DNA from: Echinometra lucunter
Lineage: Eukaryota > Echinodermata > Echinoidea > Camarodonta > Echinometridae
Direction: 5' to 3'
NCBI GenBank assembly: GCA_029962745.1
Contig: CM057162.1
Span: 21,410,932-21,474,931 of the forward strand
Length of the DNA: 64,000 nt
Part shown: positions 26,801-40,946 of the stretch, one piece after another
Layout: every line of letters begins with the position of its first letter
Position numbering within the stretch: position 1 is the stretch's first letter
Program-made: the position numbers and the translations under genes
Notes under the pieces: generated by a model
Databases searched by the model: none
Told to the model about the DNA's origin: nothing
The model's input: the letters and a program-made list of their open reading frames with translations, nothing else

Positions 26801-29800
26801 TCTTAAACATTTGTGGCAATCGTACTCATTGTCACTTTCCCTTTGCAAAATTACGGGAGAATGGATTGTGTTAAACTGTCATTTGCCATAAGTTATAGGA
26901 AACAGCAAAAATTTCCTCTGTGTATAATACAGGATCTGCATAATGTTTGAGAAACTCAGCTCCGGCCTGTCTTCAACAGTTAATAACAGAATACTCACCT
27001 TCCCGCAATTTGCACTCAAGCAATAAATCACTCTTAATAGTTCCTCCCACCAATACCCAGTCTTATGGATCTTGATCTTTTCATTCAGCATCCCCTCAGC
27101 TCTGGAACAATCTACCTCAACGCATAAAACAAGCAGACTCAACTGAAAGAATCAAATCCATGTTAAAAACTTATCTGTTCATCAAATAGTTGTATGCCTT
27201 TAGCATATGCAGCTCTCTCAACCTTTAACTAATATATTTTTGTATGTCTGAAACTGTTCCCTTCATTCTCCGCTTTCCTTTTCTTTTAAAGCGCTTTTTA
27301 ATAGAGACATTTGTTTTGTGATAAGCGCTGTATAAATATTGTAAATTATTATTGTGATAACCTACTTCTGGCCTTAAGTAACTTCTAGACAACCCCTTAC
27401 ACCTCTAGGTAATAACTGACACTGGAAACCAAATACATTGCTAAATCTACTCCTTGAGAAATAAACTGTGGTGCAGGTATGTATTTGTTTGTTATACAAA
27501 GAGTTCAAATAACGATTTATATGTAGATTTCTTGTATTTTCTCTATATTCTCTAGAATGTGAAAGCAATGAGGAGCTATGTAAGGGTTCACCTCATTGTT
27601 GGAACCCATTGACTGACTACTGTGATGGTGTAGTCCAATGTCTCAATAGCCAAGAGGATGAACTTGGATGTAAGTTTTTGACTCATTTATTTCTTTCAAT
27701 TTGCTCCTTATATGGTGATCTTTCTGTAGCCAAAAGGACAAGATCCTTCTTAACCCTAACCAGGCCGGGCTTTTTTGGCTGTTCTGTGCCCCCCCCCCCC
27801 CCCGAGATCTCGGCCGTCGATTGCACAAACACCATAGAAATTGGCGCACATGTTACCTGAGGTGTAATCTACCATACTATTAGAAAGAAAATTGGAAGTT
27901 TTCCTTTTTATTTATTTATTGATTAATGAATTATGCTAATTTATGCATGAAATCATACGTTTAGCTCTAAATCAGAAAATAAAGCTCCTAGAATCCCAAT
28001 CTTTCATGTAAATATTCTTGTAGCATTCCTTACAATGTACTTGAAAAGAAAATCTGGTATCAAAATTAATTTCGTATGTTTTCTATTGTTTTTAAAATTT
28101 ACTTATATAATCTTTTGTTTTTCCTTATGTTTTGAAAAAAAAAAAATTGGGCACTTGACCTGGACAATGACCTCGGAAATCATAAGGATTTATTCAAACA
28201 TAGAAAATATTGTGTTTATTTGTTTGGTAAATAATCTAGCATACATACATGATTCATACACAACTCATCCCATACTATGCCATTTCATGTGTTAAAACAA
28301 AGGAAAATTCACTTTTTGGCGCATGCACGATTGTAAAATACCGCGCGACGCGAGAACCGTAGGTCCAAATTTGGTATCAAAAGATGGGTAATACTCGGGG
28401 CTTACAAGTCATGAAAGGCCGTGGAGAAACCTTTTACAATTTAAAAATTATCGCGAAAAAAACATAGGGGGGATTGATTCAACCGCCCCCCCCCCCCCCC
28501 CACCATTTAGAGTGAAGGCTTGTTCCTATATGAAGTCGCAACCCCCAGCTGTAAACCATCACATTGGGGGGGGGGGAGGTTTAAGGCAAATAAATGTTTT
28601 ATGAGATAGCAAAAAGCTGTGGATAAATCAAATTCTGATATAAAAGTTACTGTAAAATACATGTAGTACAGGGGTCCATTGCATAAAACTTATTATATCC
28701 TTCATCATATTATTGCATTACGAGTGTACGCAACAAGAAAATAATAATAATATTCTGGATTTGTATAGCGCTTAATAATCTCCAAGAGAGTCTCTGAGCG
28801 CTTTACAGAATAGCTTTAACCAGAACAGACATTTCCTCCGCATAGTTCAGTTTTTGTTGCTGACGTCACGCATAGTTCGCGTTTTCCCTAGGGAAAAATT
28901 AACTATTCTTTATTTCGGCCCCCCCCCTCCACTTGCGAAACAAATGAAAAGCAACAGCGTCTCAACTCGGTGCTGATCCAGCCTGCACCGTACCTCACGG
29001 GGCGGCACGGGCAACCTGTGCGGCTAGCTAGCGCTAGCGCTCACAGCAACACCGCATAATCATGCTGAATGCGATGCAACTCACCGAGTTATTTGAGCTG
29101 CGGCGCATCTTCAGAGTTTTCTTCACTTTTCGCCAATTATTTCCTTGATTGTGATGTGAATGTGAGTACATGTTATTACATGAGTGTCCGAGGAACGATT
29201 AGGGATATAAAACAAATATACAATTGGCCGTATCGATAAAAGTAGCATTCGCTTATAGCTAAAGCTACCTAGTAATAACTATTATGCCAAAGTGAAAGCT
29301 GAACGCGACTTCTTGCGCTGGACCTTTTTCTATGCCAGAGATCTGTACCTGGTGTCCCAAAAAGCGGAAAGGCTGATTTTCATTTTTTGAGCATAGGGGT
29401 CCTACTTTACCTCTAAAAATTGCATAATTTTTTAAGATCATTTTTAAAGCATCCTCTTTCTGAGAGAAAAACTACAAAGATCATCTATGTCCATCTTCTA
29501 ACAGTGTCTAAAGTTGCCTTTTTAACACATGTTTTGTGGCATGTTTCTTTTGTTTAAATGCATCATTTAGTGTCCTTAGGTTTTCCTCAATCGTTGTAAC
29601 ATGTTACAAAAACACTGATAAAGGAAATTCTTGACACAACTCTAATCGGTTGCAAAAATCTAAATAAAATGGCATTGAATGAAACTTATTAACCAATTTT
29701 CGTTATCTTAACCAATGAACCCAGTGATGTAAAAACTACTTTGAAAAGCAAAGTGCTTATAAACTGCAGTACATTTTTTGAGACACCTGGTCTAGCTCAA

Positions 29801-32235
29801 GCACAGGGCTACGGTTCAAAAATTCTTCTGTAAAAACTACTTTTCAAAAGCAAAGTGCTTATAAACTGCAGTACATTTTTTGAGACACCTTGTCTAGCTC
29901 AAGCACAGGGCTACGGTTCAAAAATTCTTCTGAATGAGCCTCTCCATGGGCTCTTAGTAATACTTTATCAATCAAATATTTCTATAGGGTCCAGCATTAC
30001 CAGGTAAGCTGTATGTTGTTTGACAGGTGGTATATTATTTTAAAGTTTTTGACAGGTCATGCACTCCAACATCAGATCAAGATGCCTTCTAGAAAATAGT
30101 ACAAAAGAGATTTGTGCTCTGATGCGTAAGCCTTGTCGAAAGCTTCACTCCTCGCTCACTTTCAAAATTTGATGCAGAAAGCGATTTGACCTACTGCTTT
30201 TAAATGTAACCAAACTGGATGTAATATTCAATTTTGTAACAAACCTTTGGGAATGAAGATGAATACATGTATCAGCTTACTAATGGTCTTAAAAAGAAAG
30301 TGAAGGCAATTTGAAATTTCAAAATAAATACAGGTAATTTACATCATATTTTTGCCAGAAAAAGCATAAGCTACCTGCAGAGGAGCTTGCAAAAAAGCAA
30401 CCAAATGCTTGTTGAGGAAAGAATATTCCTCCCTTTCATGCAAGCATTTCCTAATCTGGCAGGCTTTCGTGTACAAGAACAAAACCTTTCCTTTTGATTT
30501 TGAATAGGAATGTTAGCTCATGCTGCAGAAGAAACAAACTTCTGCTTCTTTTTGCTTGCAATGACTTATTTGGCTATCTGAAGATACAAGCAGAAGGTTA
30601 GAAAAGGTATTTGCTAGGCGTTTGCTAGTTTTATCGATACGGCCAATTAACTCATTCTTGAATCAAGCTCAAACTATTCGCACTCGGGAACATCATGGTG
30701 CTATGCTTCCTCCGGCCCTCGAGAGCAGCACCGTTTGATGTTCCTTCGATGTGAATAGTTTGAGCAAGATCCTCGAGTGTCATTGTATATTTGTATACTA
30801 TTATAGTAAATTTTCTATTATAGTAAATCTTCATGGAATACTGGATTTTGATTATAGTAATTTTTTATGCAACAGGCCCTTGATCTGCTTGTTCAACCTT
30901 TTGCAAAACTCTCTTACCAAAGGAAATTAGTGCAGTGCTCAGCTGAGATTCAAATGCTAAAAGAACCTTTGTTCCTTTTCTTCCAGATAATGATATATAT
31001 GTCACATGATAGAAAGCACTACTGTTCCTCTATTTCCAGGTCCATCTGATTGTTTCAATTGCACGAATATATGGAGTAATGATACCTGTCTGCCTGAATA
31101 TTGGATCTGTGACAACACTGAGGATTGTGTGGATGGCAGCGATGAGGCAGATTGTGGTAAGTTCAGGAATATTCTTGAGTTCTAAAGGCTGCATCTCACT
31201 GGCGTGGCGACCTCTGAGTCATGGCAGTTGCAGCAAGGTCTCTGACCAAAAAATGACTTGCACTCTCACCAAGGTGGGACTTCTATGAGACGCCTCAGAG
31301 ATGTCTCCAGGCAAGGTGACAACCAGTATGCCTGGAAGTCTTGGGGACGTGCACCCCATAGAAAATGTAAAAATGCCGTTTTTCACTCGATTTGCAATTC
31401 TGATACTTTTCTTGACAATTTCCATTAATTTAGAATCAATTTCAACTGCTGATAAGGTCATATACGCGCGCCAAATTTTAAAATCTGTCATTGCTACTGG
31501 AAATGACATTTCAGAGACCTTGCCGCAATTGAGAACACGTCTTAGAGACGTCGCAGATGAAAATAATCTCCGTAACTGATAGAGACATCGCGGAGACATC
31601 TCCGAGACCTGCTGGAAACTGGAAAAAACTCCAACAAATTGAAAATATTTGAATTTCCCGCGACTCCCCGGACACCCAACTATTGTCAAGGAGGCTTCGC
31701 GGGGACTAAAGTTGCAAAGTAGCCACAAACAAAAGGTTTGTGATCAATTGCAATTGATCGTACGATTGATATTTGCGATTGATTGCATTGACTAGTATGT
31801 GCAATCAATCGCAAAAATTTATTGTACGATCAGTCGCTAAGCTTTGTGTTACAGGACCCTGGTCTTACTATAATTCATTTTCATTTCCAGGACTGTAACA
31901 TTGATATGCTTGTATACCAGTATGTGCAATTTTCTGTGTTACGTTTTGGTGATGTGATTTTTTTCACAGAGGTTTGGCATCTTATCTTTTTGTCATCATG
32001 CAAAAGAATGTGTCAGGGAATGCAGAATGGAAAATTACTGAAAATCTAATTTTCAAACAATGATTGATAATTTCACAGATAGCATGTAGACCTTCTAAAT
32101 TGCTAAACGATCTTCTTGTGATATGATCTTCGCTAAAATTCTATTGCAATATGTCTAAATAGACATTTGACTTTTTGCATTTTTTGGTGTTCTGTCATTT
32201 ATGACAGATCACCTTCAATTTTATCAGATTTCTAT

Positions 32236-32282
<47 letters not shown>

Positions 32283-35200
32283 TTCATTTATTTATTTATT
32301 TATTTATTTATTCATTCATTATTCTTCTTATTCTTCCCCCATTTTCATTACACTGATAACTCAAAATTGGTTCAATCAGTTTTTGTGAAATTTTTGTCAG
32401 TTATCAGGTCTATAGAGTTCCAATTCCAGCAAGGTTTTCAGGTTCATCAGATCATCGTAACGCCATCACAGTGCCATTTTGTGAAAAACACATTACGGTC
32501 ATATCTTCATAAGTAATAGTCATTTCTCTTTTATATCTGGCTAAAACTTATTTTGCACACGTTTCATGCCTTTTTAAGCATTTCAAAAAATTTGTGCCCG
32601 TTCATGTCCGCATCCGCACGTGCCGTATTTTCACATGCAGCCTATAGAAAATGTAAAAATGCCGTTTTTAACTCGATTTGCAATTCTGATACTTTTCTTG
32701 CCAATTTCCATTAATTTAGAATCAATTTCAATTGCTGATAAGATCGTAGGCGCGCGCCAAATTTTAAAATCTGTGCGTGCGTCTAGGGGGAAAATAATGT
32801 AAAAAAGCGCAAAAACAAGCCTTTTTAAAATCCACCACAGCTCCTCAGACTGGGTGGTGACCCCAAATCTTTGTACATCTTCTGAAAGTTTATGACTTGC
32901 AGATATGAATGCATGAAGAATAATTTAATTTGTTGATGCTATGACATCATGATATTGGCACCTAAACTAAAAAATTCGATTTTACATTATGATGTCATAT
33001 TTTTTGCATTTTAACGAGACTGTACTTGTTGTTGGTCACTTTTCACCATGCAGGATCATGAGAGGGTGCATGATTTTTTAATTTTTTTTTTTGTTTGTCG
33101 TAAAAATCGTATTAGGGGAGTAGGCATATCCCATTATCGCATTACAGGTCCAAAAATTTTGCAACATAAAAAAAGGGTTGTACATTACATTTCCCATTTC
33201 AGGATTCTTCTCTTTTTTTTGGGGGGGGGCCCTTTCTTTTTCGGGGGGGGGGGGGGGGGAGATACCCAAAATGGTCAAAAATGGGCTGAAAAGCACAAAT
33301 TTTGAGTCGGGGCCAAGGCCCGCTCCCCCCCGGATCCGCGCCTGCCTTGGACACCCCCATCAGGTGATAACCAACTGCCTGTCTCCTTTCCTACTTTTTT
33401 TTTTTTTTACTTACATTAACAAAAAACAGCTGGTACATTAGACTACTCCCCACACGCAACCCACCCTTTCGAGACAACCGGGGGGGCTTCTCTCAAAAGG
33501 GTGCGGCCATCCCCATTCCCTCCCCGCTCCCATCCCGCTCCATGCACGCACCCTTTCGACATAAGCAGGTGGAGAGCTGCTGCAACATTCCCTTTCAATT
33601 CAGGTCAAGGGTATTCACATGCTTGAATTAATACATAAAGTACATACCTTTAATGAAGTACATGTGCTCAGATATATATGTCAGCTATACATACACACAC
33701 ATACAAAACACATACATACACATTATACACTGCACTACATGTACAACATTCCCAGGGTATCCACATGCTAGCTTGAATGACTACATGATGTGAATGCTAA
33801 GATGTCAACTGCACACAGCAAGGAAGGTCCAAAAAATAAAACTGGAAAAAGCTCATCCAAATAGTGACAGAAAAGCCCAACTTCAGTCTGGTTGATTCTA
33901 TGGCTCATAATAATTTGACACTTGAAAGATAACACTCATCCAATAAGAAGAAGAAAAAGAGTAAATTCAGGTGAATCTATAGAAGGTTGTGCAAGCTGCC
34001 TCTCAGCGCTAAGCAGTTGGAAATGCACAGATAGCGTGCAGTGCGTCCATGCTACACTGCATGCATCTTCTAACGTATACACTGCATACTGCATGCACAG
34101 CGCATCGATCACACACACACAAAGAATGATGGGATAGATAAAACTGATTTTCTAATCACGATTCCATTCAAACACACAACACACGGCAAATAATTGCAAT
34201 TATTCTGAAAAATCGCACTTCTTACTGTGAGTTGAATTGCGATTAGAATCACGATTATTAGTAAGATTATTCTGTCCACACACAAAATAGAATCTATTCT
34301 AATCGCGATTAGAAAATCGATTTTTGAATCGCACTTTTTACCTTGTGTGTGAACGCCCCTTCAGAATCAAGTCCGGGTCCACTGAGTCAGTTTATAACTT
34401 CCACTTTAGCTGGATTACAGGCGCATACCACAATGCCCATTTGTTTCTCTATGTTACTGTTATACATTCTTGATGCATTATTTAATTCCTTTAAAAAAGA
34501 AAACCTCTTCAAGGAAATTGTCATCTTAATGGACAGCTGGCCTTTCTACAGTTTGATGTTCATCTGGGTTCCCCCCCCCCCCCCCCCCCCCCCGGCCGGG
34601 GATATGTCTCATTGAGGCCTGTACATCATCCGCTTAAATCACTTTCTGAAAAGCACCCTAAACGGGGATTAAAGTAGGATGGAAAATAATGTATTACATC
34701 TCCGATTTTTATACCCTAAACGGGGATTTTATGCAAGGATTGCATCATTATCTCCTAAATGAGTAACATTTTCCCGGATTTTCCTGATTTTGATACCCTT
34801 TTTTTCTGATTTTACCTGTTTTTGATACCCTTAACTGGATCCCCTGGTTCTCCGCCCTGTGCTGAAAAACGACCCTTTTCTACGTTTTTGTTTACGCGGA
34901 TGATGTACAGGCTTCAATGAGACATATCCCCCCGGGGTTTCCCCCCAAGGCTTTAATGTAGGCCTCTTTTTTGAGCACTGATTTCATACAGGGCTAGATC
35001 CAGGTGTATGTGATTGATAAACACTGTATACTGGTTCTTGCTAAAACTGATTTGTGTATATAATGTTGTTATTACAGCAACGAGTCCTCCAAGTACAGCA
35101 GATCCCAGTTGCTTTGTGTGTAATTCGAGTTATAGCTGCATCTACCCATCATGGGTTTGTGATGGTACTGAAGACTGTTATAACAGAGAAGATGAACTCA

Positions 35201-38200
35201 ACTGCACTTGTAAGTTAAAAGTGTCTAACTCATTTATTCACGTGCTATGCTGTAAACCTCCTAATGATTTTCTTGTTAAAATTTTCATTTGGTATTATGA
35301 CCCCGTTGGACAGTCTTTGTCAACATCTCGTTATAACCCTGCCAAACAAAGTTTAAAGAAGGTATGGGAATCAATTGAACTACATTCCTCAATTTTTGAG
35401 CAGTGCTCATGAAATTTGAAATGCACATTGGTCTTGTAGTGAAGATGCGCAAGACATATTTTTTTAATGTGTTGGAAACTGCGTTGCCATGGTAACAGCA
35501 TATAATGGCAATTAATTGGAGAAATATTGTGAATTGAACTAATTCCTCATTTTCTGAGCAATGCTCATGAAATTTAGCACACACATTGGTCTTATAGTGA
35601 ATATGTGCAAGGCATATTCCTAATGTGTTGGAAACTGCATTGCCATGGTAATGGCATATTATGGCAATAAATCGGGGAAATATTGGGGATCGAACTACTT
35701 CCTCATTTTTCAAGCAATGCTCATCAAACTTCCACACATATTGGGGCGGGGGTATTTATCACTGTGATATTTCTAGTCTTCCCAGCTAAAATGGCGATGA
35801 CAGCACAAATTGTTGTCACTGCTATTATCATCATGAACTCACATAACATCATCAATAACATTTTAAATTTTTTACAGGTCAAGAAATATGATTATAGTGA
35901 TTTCCATGTCATCATTTTATTTCTCTGTTTTTGGATTAATTGGTTCTGGATTAATTTCCCCTGCAGGCCAGAAATATTGCTGAAATTATATCATAGGCCA
36001 CATAATAGTATATGTAGGTATAGACCTCTTACATAATTGTACGGGCCTAACATCTCTTACCCTAATATTAACCTTTTATTTTCTAAATAGTGCAAGCAAG
36101 CACAAAGTTTGATAGTTAATTGTATTTTTTTAATCAAATGCATTGGAAAAGATAGAAGAACAAAATATGAATTTAAAGACCACTTCATAATGCTTGCAAA
36201 ATGGTTCCGGGAGTTGGATCAATTTCAAACTTCTTCCTTTTTAATTAGTTTTCATGGAATGTAACAAACCCGAAAATGGCATAAAAATCCTTTATTCGTT
36301 TTGTTCATGGATAATTATCATCCTTACATTAGATAGATCCTTATCACCCATAAAAATGATATGTTTTTATAGGTTTTCCCAGCCAAGTTTGTAATTTTGT
36401 CAATATAATTCATATTACAAGCATTCAGTTTTAAAAATTTTTGCCAAACAATGCTATTCTGCAGCTCAAATTCATGATTCATGTTTTCGAATTCATCTTG
36501 GAAGCATTCAATTTAGCATTTTAGTCAGTCAAATTCACACTTTTCTCATCCAAATTCAAAGTTTTCGCACATATTTTTTAAATAAAACCGTCTTTCATTT
36601 TAACATCGCATGGTCATGTGATCAAGCAACGGGTGATGTTCGTTATTCCGAAGGTTTGTTATTCTGAAGGTTGTTATTCCGAAGGTTCTTTATTCAGAAA
36701 CATGCAACTTGCATATATCTAGATGTTCGTTAGTCTGAAAATGAAAAAGGGTTCGTTAATCCAAACATTTGTGGCGTTATTCCAAAGGTTCATTGGTCAT
36801 AAGGTTCGTTGTTCCGAAGTTAATCCGAAAATGAAATAGGGTTCGTTATTCCGAAGGTTCGATAGTCAGAAAATGAAATAAGGTTCGTTATTCCGAAAAT
36901 AACTAACAAACTAACAAACCTTATTTCCTTTTCGGACTAACGAACCTTCGGAATAAAGAACCTTTTATCATTTTCAGACTAACGAACCTTTGCAATAAAT
37001 AACAAACCTTATTTAATTTTTGGACTCACGAACCTTCGGAATAATGAACCTTCGGAATAAATGAACCTTCAGAATAAATGAACCTTCGGAATAAACGAAC
37101 CTTCGGAATAACGAACTGTAACCCAGCAACACGCCTGCTTGTACATTGCAATTCACCTTGGAGCAACCAGTTTAGCAGCTTGTGCATTCATTTTAACATT
37201 TGTTGTTGTTTTCTTCTTTATGCATTTGATATCTTTGTATCAGGTTAATTGGGCGTGACTTTATATCTGCCTTTCAAGGCAGAGCCTGAAGGTTTCTGAT
37301 AATGTTTTTTTTAGAGATCTCATTGTTTGATGTAGTGACTGTTAAAAGGCTTGTTCATTTTTTTTCTTGCACAGAAGTTAAAGACATGAATCAGGATAAA
37401 TACAGATAAAGATCTAATGTAATTGTTTCATTTTGAAGGAAGGATACACACTGGAAGACATTTCAGAAGACTGTTGAAAATTCTTATACCGTTGTTTCAT
37501 GCACAAGATTTAAAAGAATATGCAGTGGTTCATCTGAGTATAAGTCTTTTTTTTTAAAATACCCATCAAACACGTAAGGAAATGGTGGAAGGGGTGAAGT
37601 TGTGGCCTTCATCCCTTTCTTCGGGGGACTGTCACATCAATTTGTTTTGTTCAAAATGGGCCCATATTTTCAAGTATGTATGCACAAGTTGTGCACATCT
37701 TGAAGAAATGTGCAGAGTGCAATCCATCCTTTAAATAAGTAGCCTACAAAAAGTGAGTGATATGGATTCAAGGTGCAAATGAAATTCAGAATCGGCTCTT
37801 TTTTTCATGGTAATTCAAAACAAAATAGTTGGATTATCTACATGCATGTTAACATGACAGAACATATTACGAATTTACTGCCCATTGGCAAATTTTAATA
37901 CTCGAAGTGTCCTTTCTTCAATAGCAGATGAATTTGAATGATTCTTATATACATGCTAATTTGAATTGCACCGAGATGAATTTGAATGATACAAAAGCAA
38001 TTACCACAGTAATGCTTCAGAGTTCATCACTCCTAGCAGCATGTTAACAACACCTTTTATCATAGGGGTAGACAGACATGGCTACTAATCAAAGTTACTG
38101 CAAAGGTGATGTTGCCCCTGGAAGTTGGAAACTGACTTATTTCTCGCATCAGATAGCATTATGTTATACTCATGTAGATTCTGTGTTTTATTCTGGTTAT

Positions 38201-40135
38201 ATTTAAACCAATTTATTTCTTTATAAAGCAACAACTAATCCACCTGGGTGCTTCCCATGTTACGCTCCTGGTTGGGATTGTCTGCCATATGACTATGTGT
38301 GTGATGGCTTTCCTGATTGTCTCAACGCAACAGATGAATCATATTGCAACAGTGAGTTCGAATTGATACTTAGTTTTTGCAATACAGTGTGCCACCTATA
38401 ATGAAGCTTGGCATCTTATTCAAAAATGCTTTCCCTACTATAAGATGTCACTTTAAAAAAGAAATCAGTTTTCTCAAAAATATCTGTGGAAGCATGCTCT
38501 AAAAGTTCAAGTACAAAGTAAGGGATCCGTAATATGGTCGACAAAAATGGTAAGATGAAGAAAAAAATTAAAAACATTGTTCTAGAATTTGAATAAGTCG
38601 AACGTGCCTCTGTATAGTATCAAGAAATAATGTGCGCTTATCTTGTTGCATATAGATTGTTTCTTCAATTCATACTGATACATGTTGTTAATGTTTGCAG
38701 AAAATATGGAAAGGATTAAAAAGAAAACCCTTCAAACATCTAACTGAAAATTTATTCTATTTAGCTTACCAAAAAATGAGAATACCTTGTATATGAGAAA
38801 TAATGATAAGTGAAGATCAGCATCATTGATTTCTTTCATCTGAATGCTCTGCAAGACTTAAAGGCATTGGCTAACATTGTTATGATTTTAAAAAATCTCA
38901 TTTTGTTACATAAAAATGGGATCAACATTAGGGTTATAGTGTAAAAATACCAGTCTGAAAGTTTCAGAGCATAATATCCACGGGAAATATCTTTAAATAT
39001 TAGAAATGTGAACCAATGTTTAAAAAATATACGAGGGTCGGTTACATAGACCCAACATAAGGAATGCGCATGAGCACATGACTCAACGGACCGCACTGTG
39101 TGTATTGACGTATCACGCGGCGGAAGGCAGGTAACGGTATTTTTGAATTCGTGCAAACGGTCCTCTTAGTTCAGTGTCTCTCGAGACGAAAGCTGATAAA
39201 ATTGCGGTTTGCGTCTAACTTACAGCTTTTCCTTCCAAATTATGGTTGGTTTCAGGGTTTTCGAGTACAAATACAACTACTCATACGCATGTTTCATCTT
39301 AGTTTGAGAATTTTTTAAATCGGCTGCTCACAATGTTAGCCAATGCCTTTAATAGGCTATCACAGGCAATCTTCTATGAAGCTCTATTTGTTACCATAAA
39401 TCTTGTATTTTCTTTGTTTTTCACAGCAACCACAACCCCCACCAACATGACTTGCTTTGAATGCGAATCTGATTATTGCGTGTACGAGGAATGGATTTGT
39501 GATGGCCAATTTGATTGTTACGATAATCTAGATGAAACAGATTGTGGTAAGTGAAATATGAAAATAATAGATGGTAATTATTAGTCAAATCAGACATCGG
39601 AGCAATGTAATTTTTACATTGCATCACCTGACTTTCACAAGCCAAAAAATTGTGAGTTGTCTCAGAAACGGATTGAGAATTTTAACATTTGTTGTCACTT
39701 GTTAGCTACTGATGAGGAATGCATTGGATTTTTACACACGTAACCCTCTCCTTGCAGGAAAGAGAGCTTTAACTATTGACATAACTTTCTTCATTATGTG
39801 CAATATTTTATGTATGAATTTTTTATCATGTATGTCTTGGGAGTAGCAGGTGTGGACGCACATGCCTCCGGCCAACAGTGTTGTACTTCACTTTTGTGCA
39901 CCCTGACCCACTTGCTGCTCCCTAATCTTTTTTACTTGTTCTTTCATTCTCATTATGTATTTGTCCGCTGCTATTTTTGTATTGTACCTGTGCTTTTTTT
40001 AATCTGGTCAAATAAATAATAATAATGATGATAATAATGATAATAATAATAATAATAATAATAATGATAATAATAATAATAATAATGATAATAATAATCA
40101 AAATAATAATAAGAAGAATAATAACAATAATAATG

Positions 40136-40166
<31 letters not shown>

Positions 40167-40909
40167 TAATAATAATAATAATAATAATGATAATAATAAT
40201 TATAATAATAAATAACCTGTTGCCTACTGGAACAGTGTTGTCCCTGTATTAAGTCTATGGTTCAGTAGTCTGCAGGTTAAGCTTTTTTGCATATCACATT
40301 TTATTCTTGCAGATTGGAAAGAATATATCAAGAGAAGATTTAATCAGTTTTCTTTCCATTCATTTACCCCGCAAACAGGCGTCTGCAAAGATGACCAGTT
40401 GCAGTGCTACTACGACGAGACCTGTATCCAGTCAAATGAGACGTGTGATGGTTATTACGACTGCCCTGGAGGTGTGGATGAATATAACTGCACAGGTGAA
40501 CATTATCGATCATCGACTTGATTTGATCTGATATAACCATTCATATGCACATAACTTACGAAGTACACAGGATAAGCTGCTTCTAAAGCTATCTCACTTA
40601 AAAACAAAAGAAGTCTTTGGGATCGTGCTTTCAATTGCGATGCTCCAAAACTTTGGAATAAACTCCCACTGGAAATAAGAAAAGCCCCATCTGTTACCAT
40701 CTTCAAAGATTTATTGAAGACTCACCTCTTTTCAGGAGTTTTTGGTTAGTTGTATTACATGTATATATTTAATTTTTTTGAGCAGTAGCATTGTTGGGAG
40801 CTCTGTTACATTACAGATCAGTAGAGTATATTTACATAGTAACTGTGCTATATAAGTGATCTAATTATTATTATTATTATCATCATTATCATTATTATTA
40901 TTATTATTA

Positions 40910-40946
<37 letters not shown>

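Larger units (their letters stand above)
31157..35077. other. 3.9-kb intron epsilon to beta, unit C
   Basis: Repeat-rich intron: a 131-bp direct repeat pair, a small foldback at about 31731-31855 rich in 'gatcaattgc' palindromes, a TTTA microsatellite, G and C homopolymers near 33223 and 33245, AT-rich palindromes around 'aatcgcgatt' at 34130-34340, and an inverted repeat at 34598-34931. No exon is seen. Confidence 0.6.

Noticed and set aside
28861..28868. TGACGTCA (CRE-like) palindrome as a promoter element
   Set aside because: It is an isolated 8-mer inside an intron full of repeats; no other promoter signal is seen.
22450..35209. CRISPR-like or tRNA features
   Set aside because: The regular repeats are microsatellites, minisatellites or transposon pieces in an animal genome. 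I found no tRNA-shaped sequence by eye, though a covariance search was not possible.
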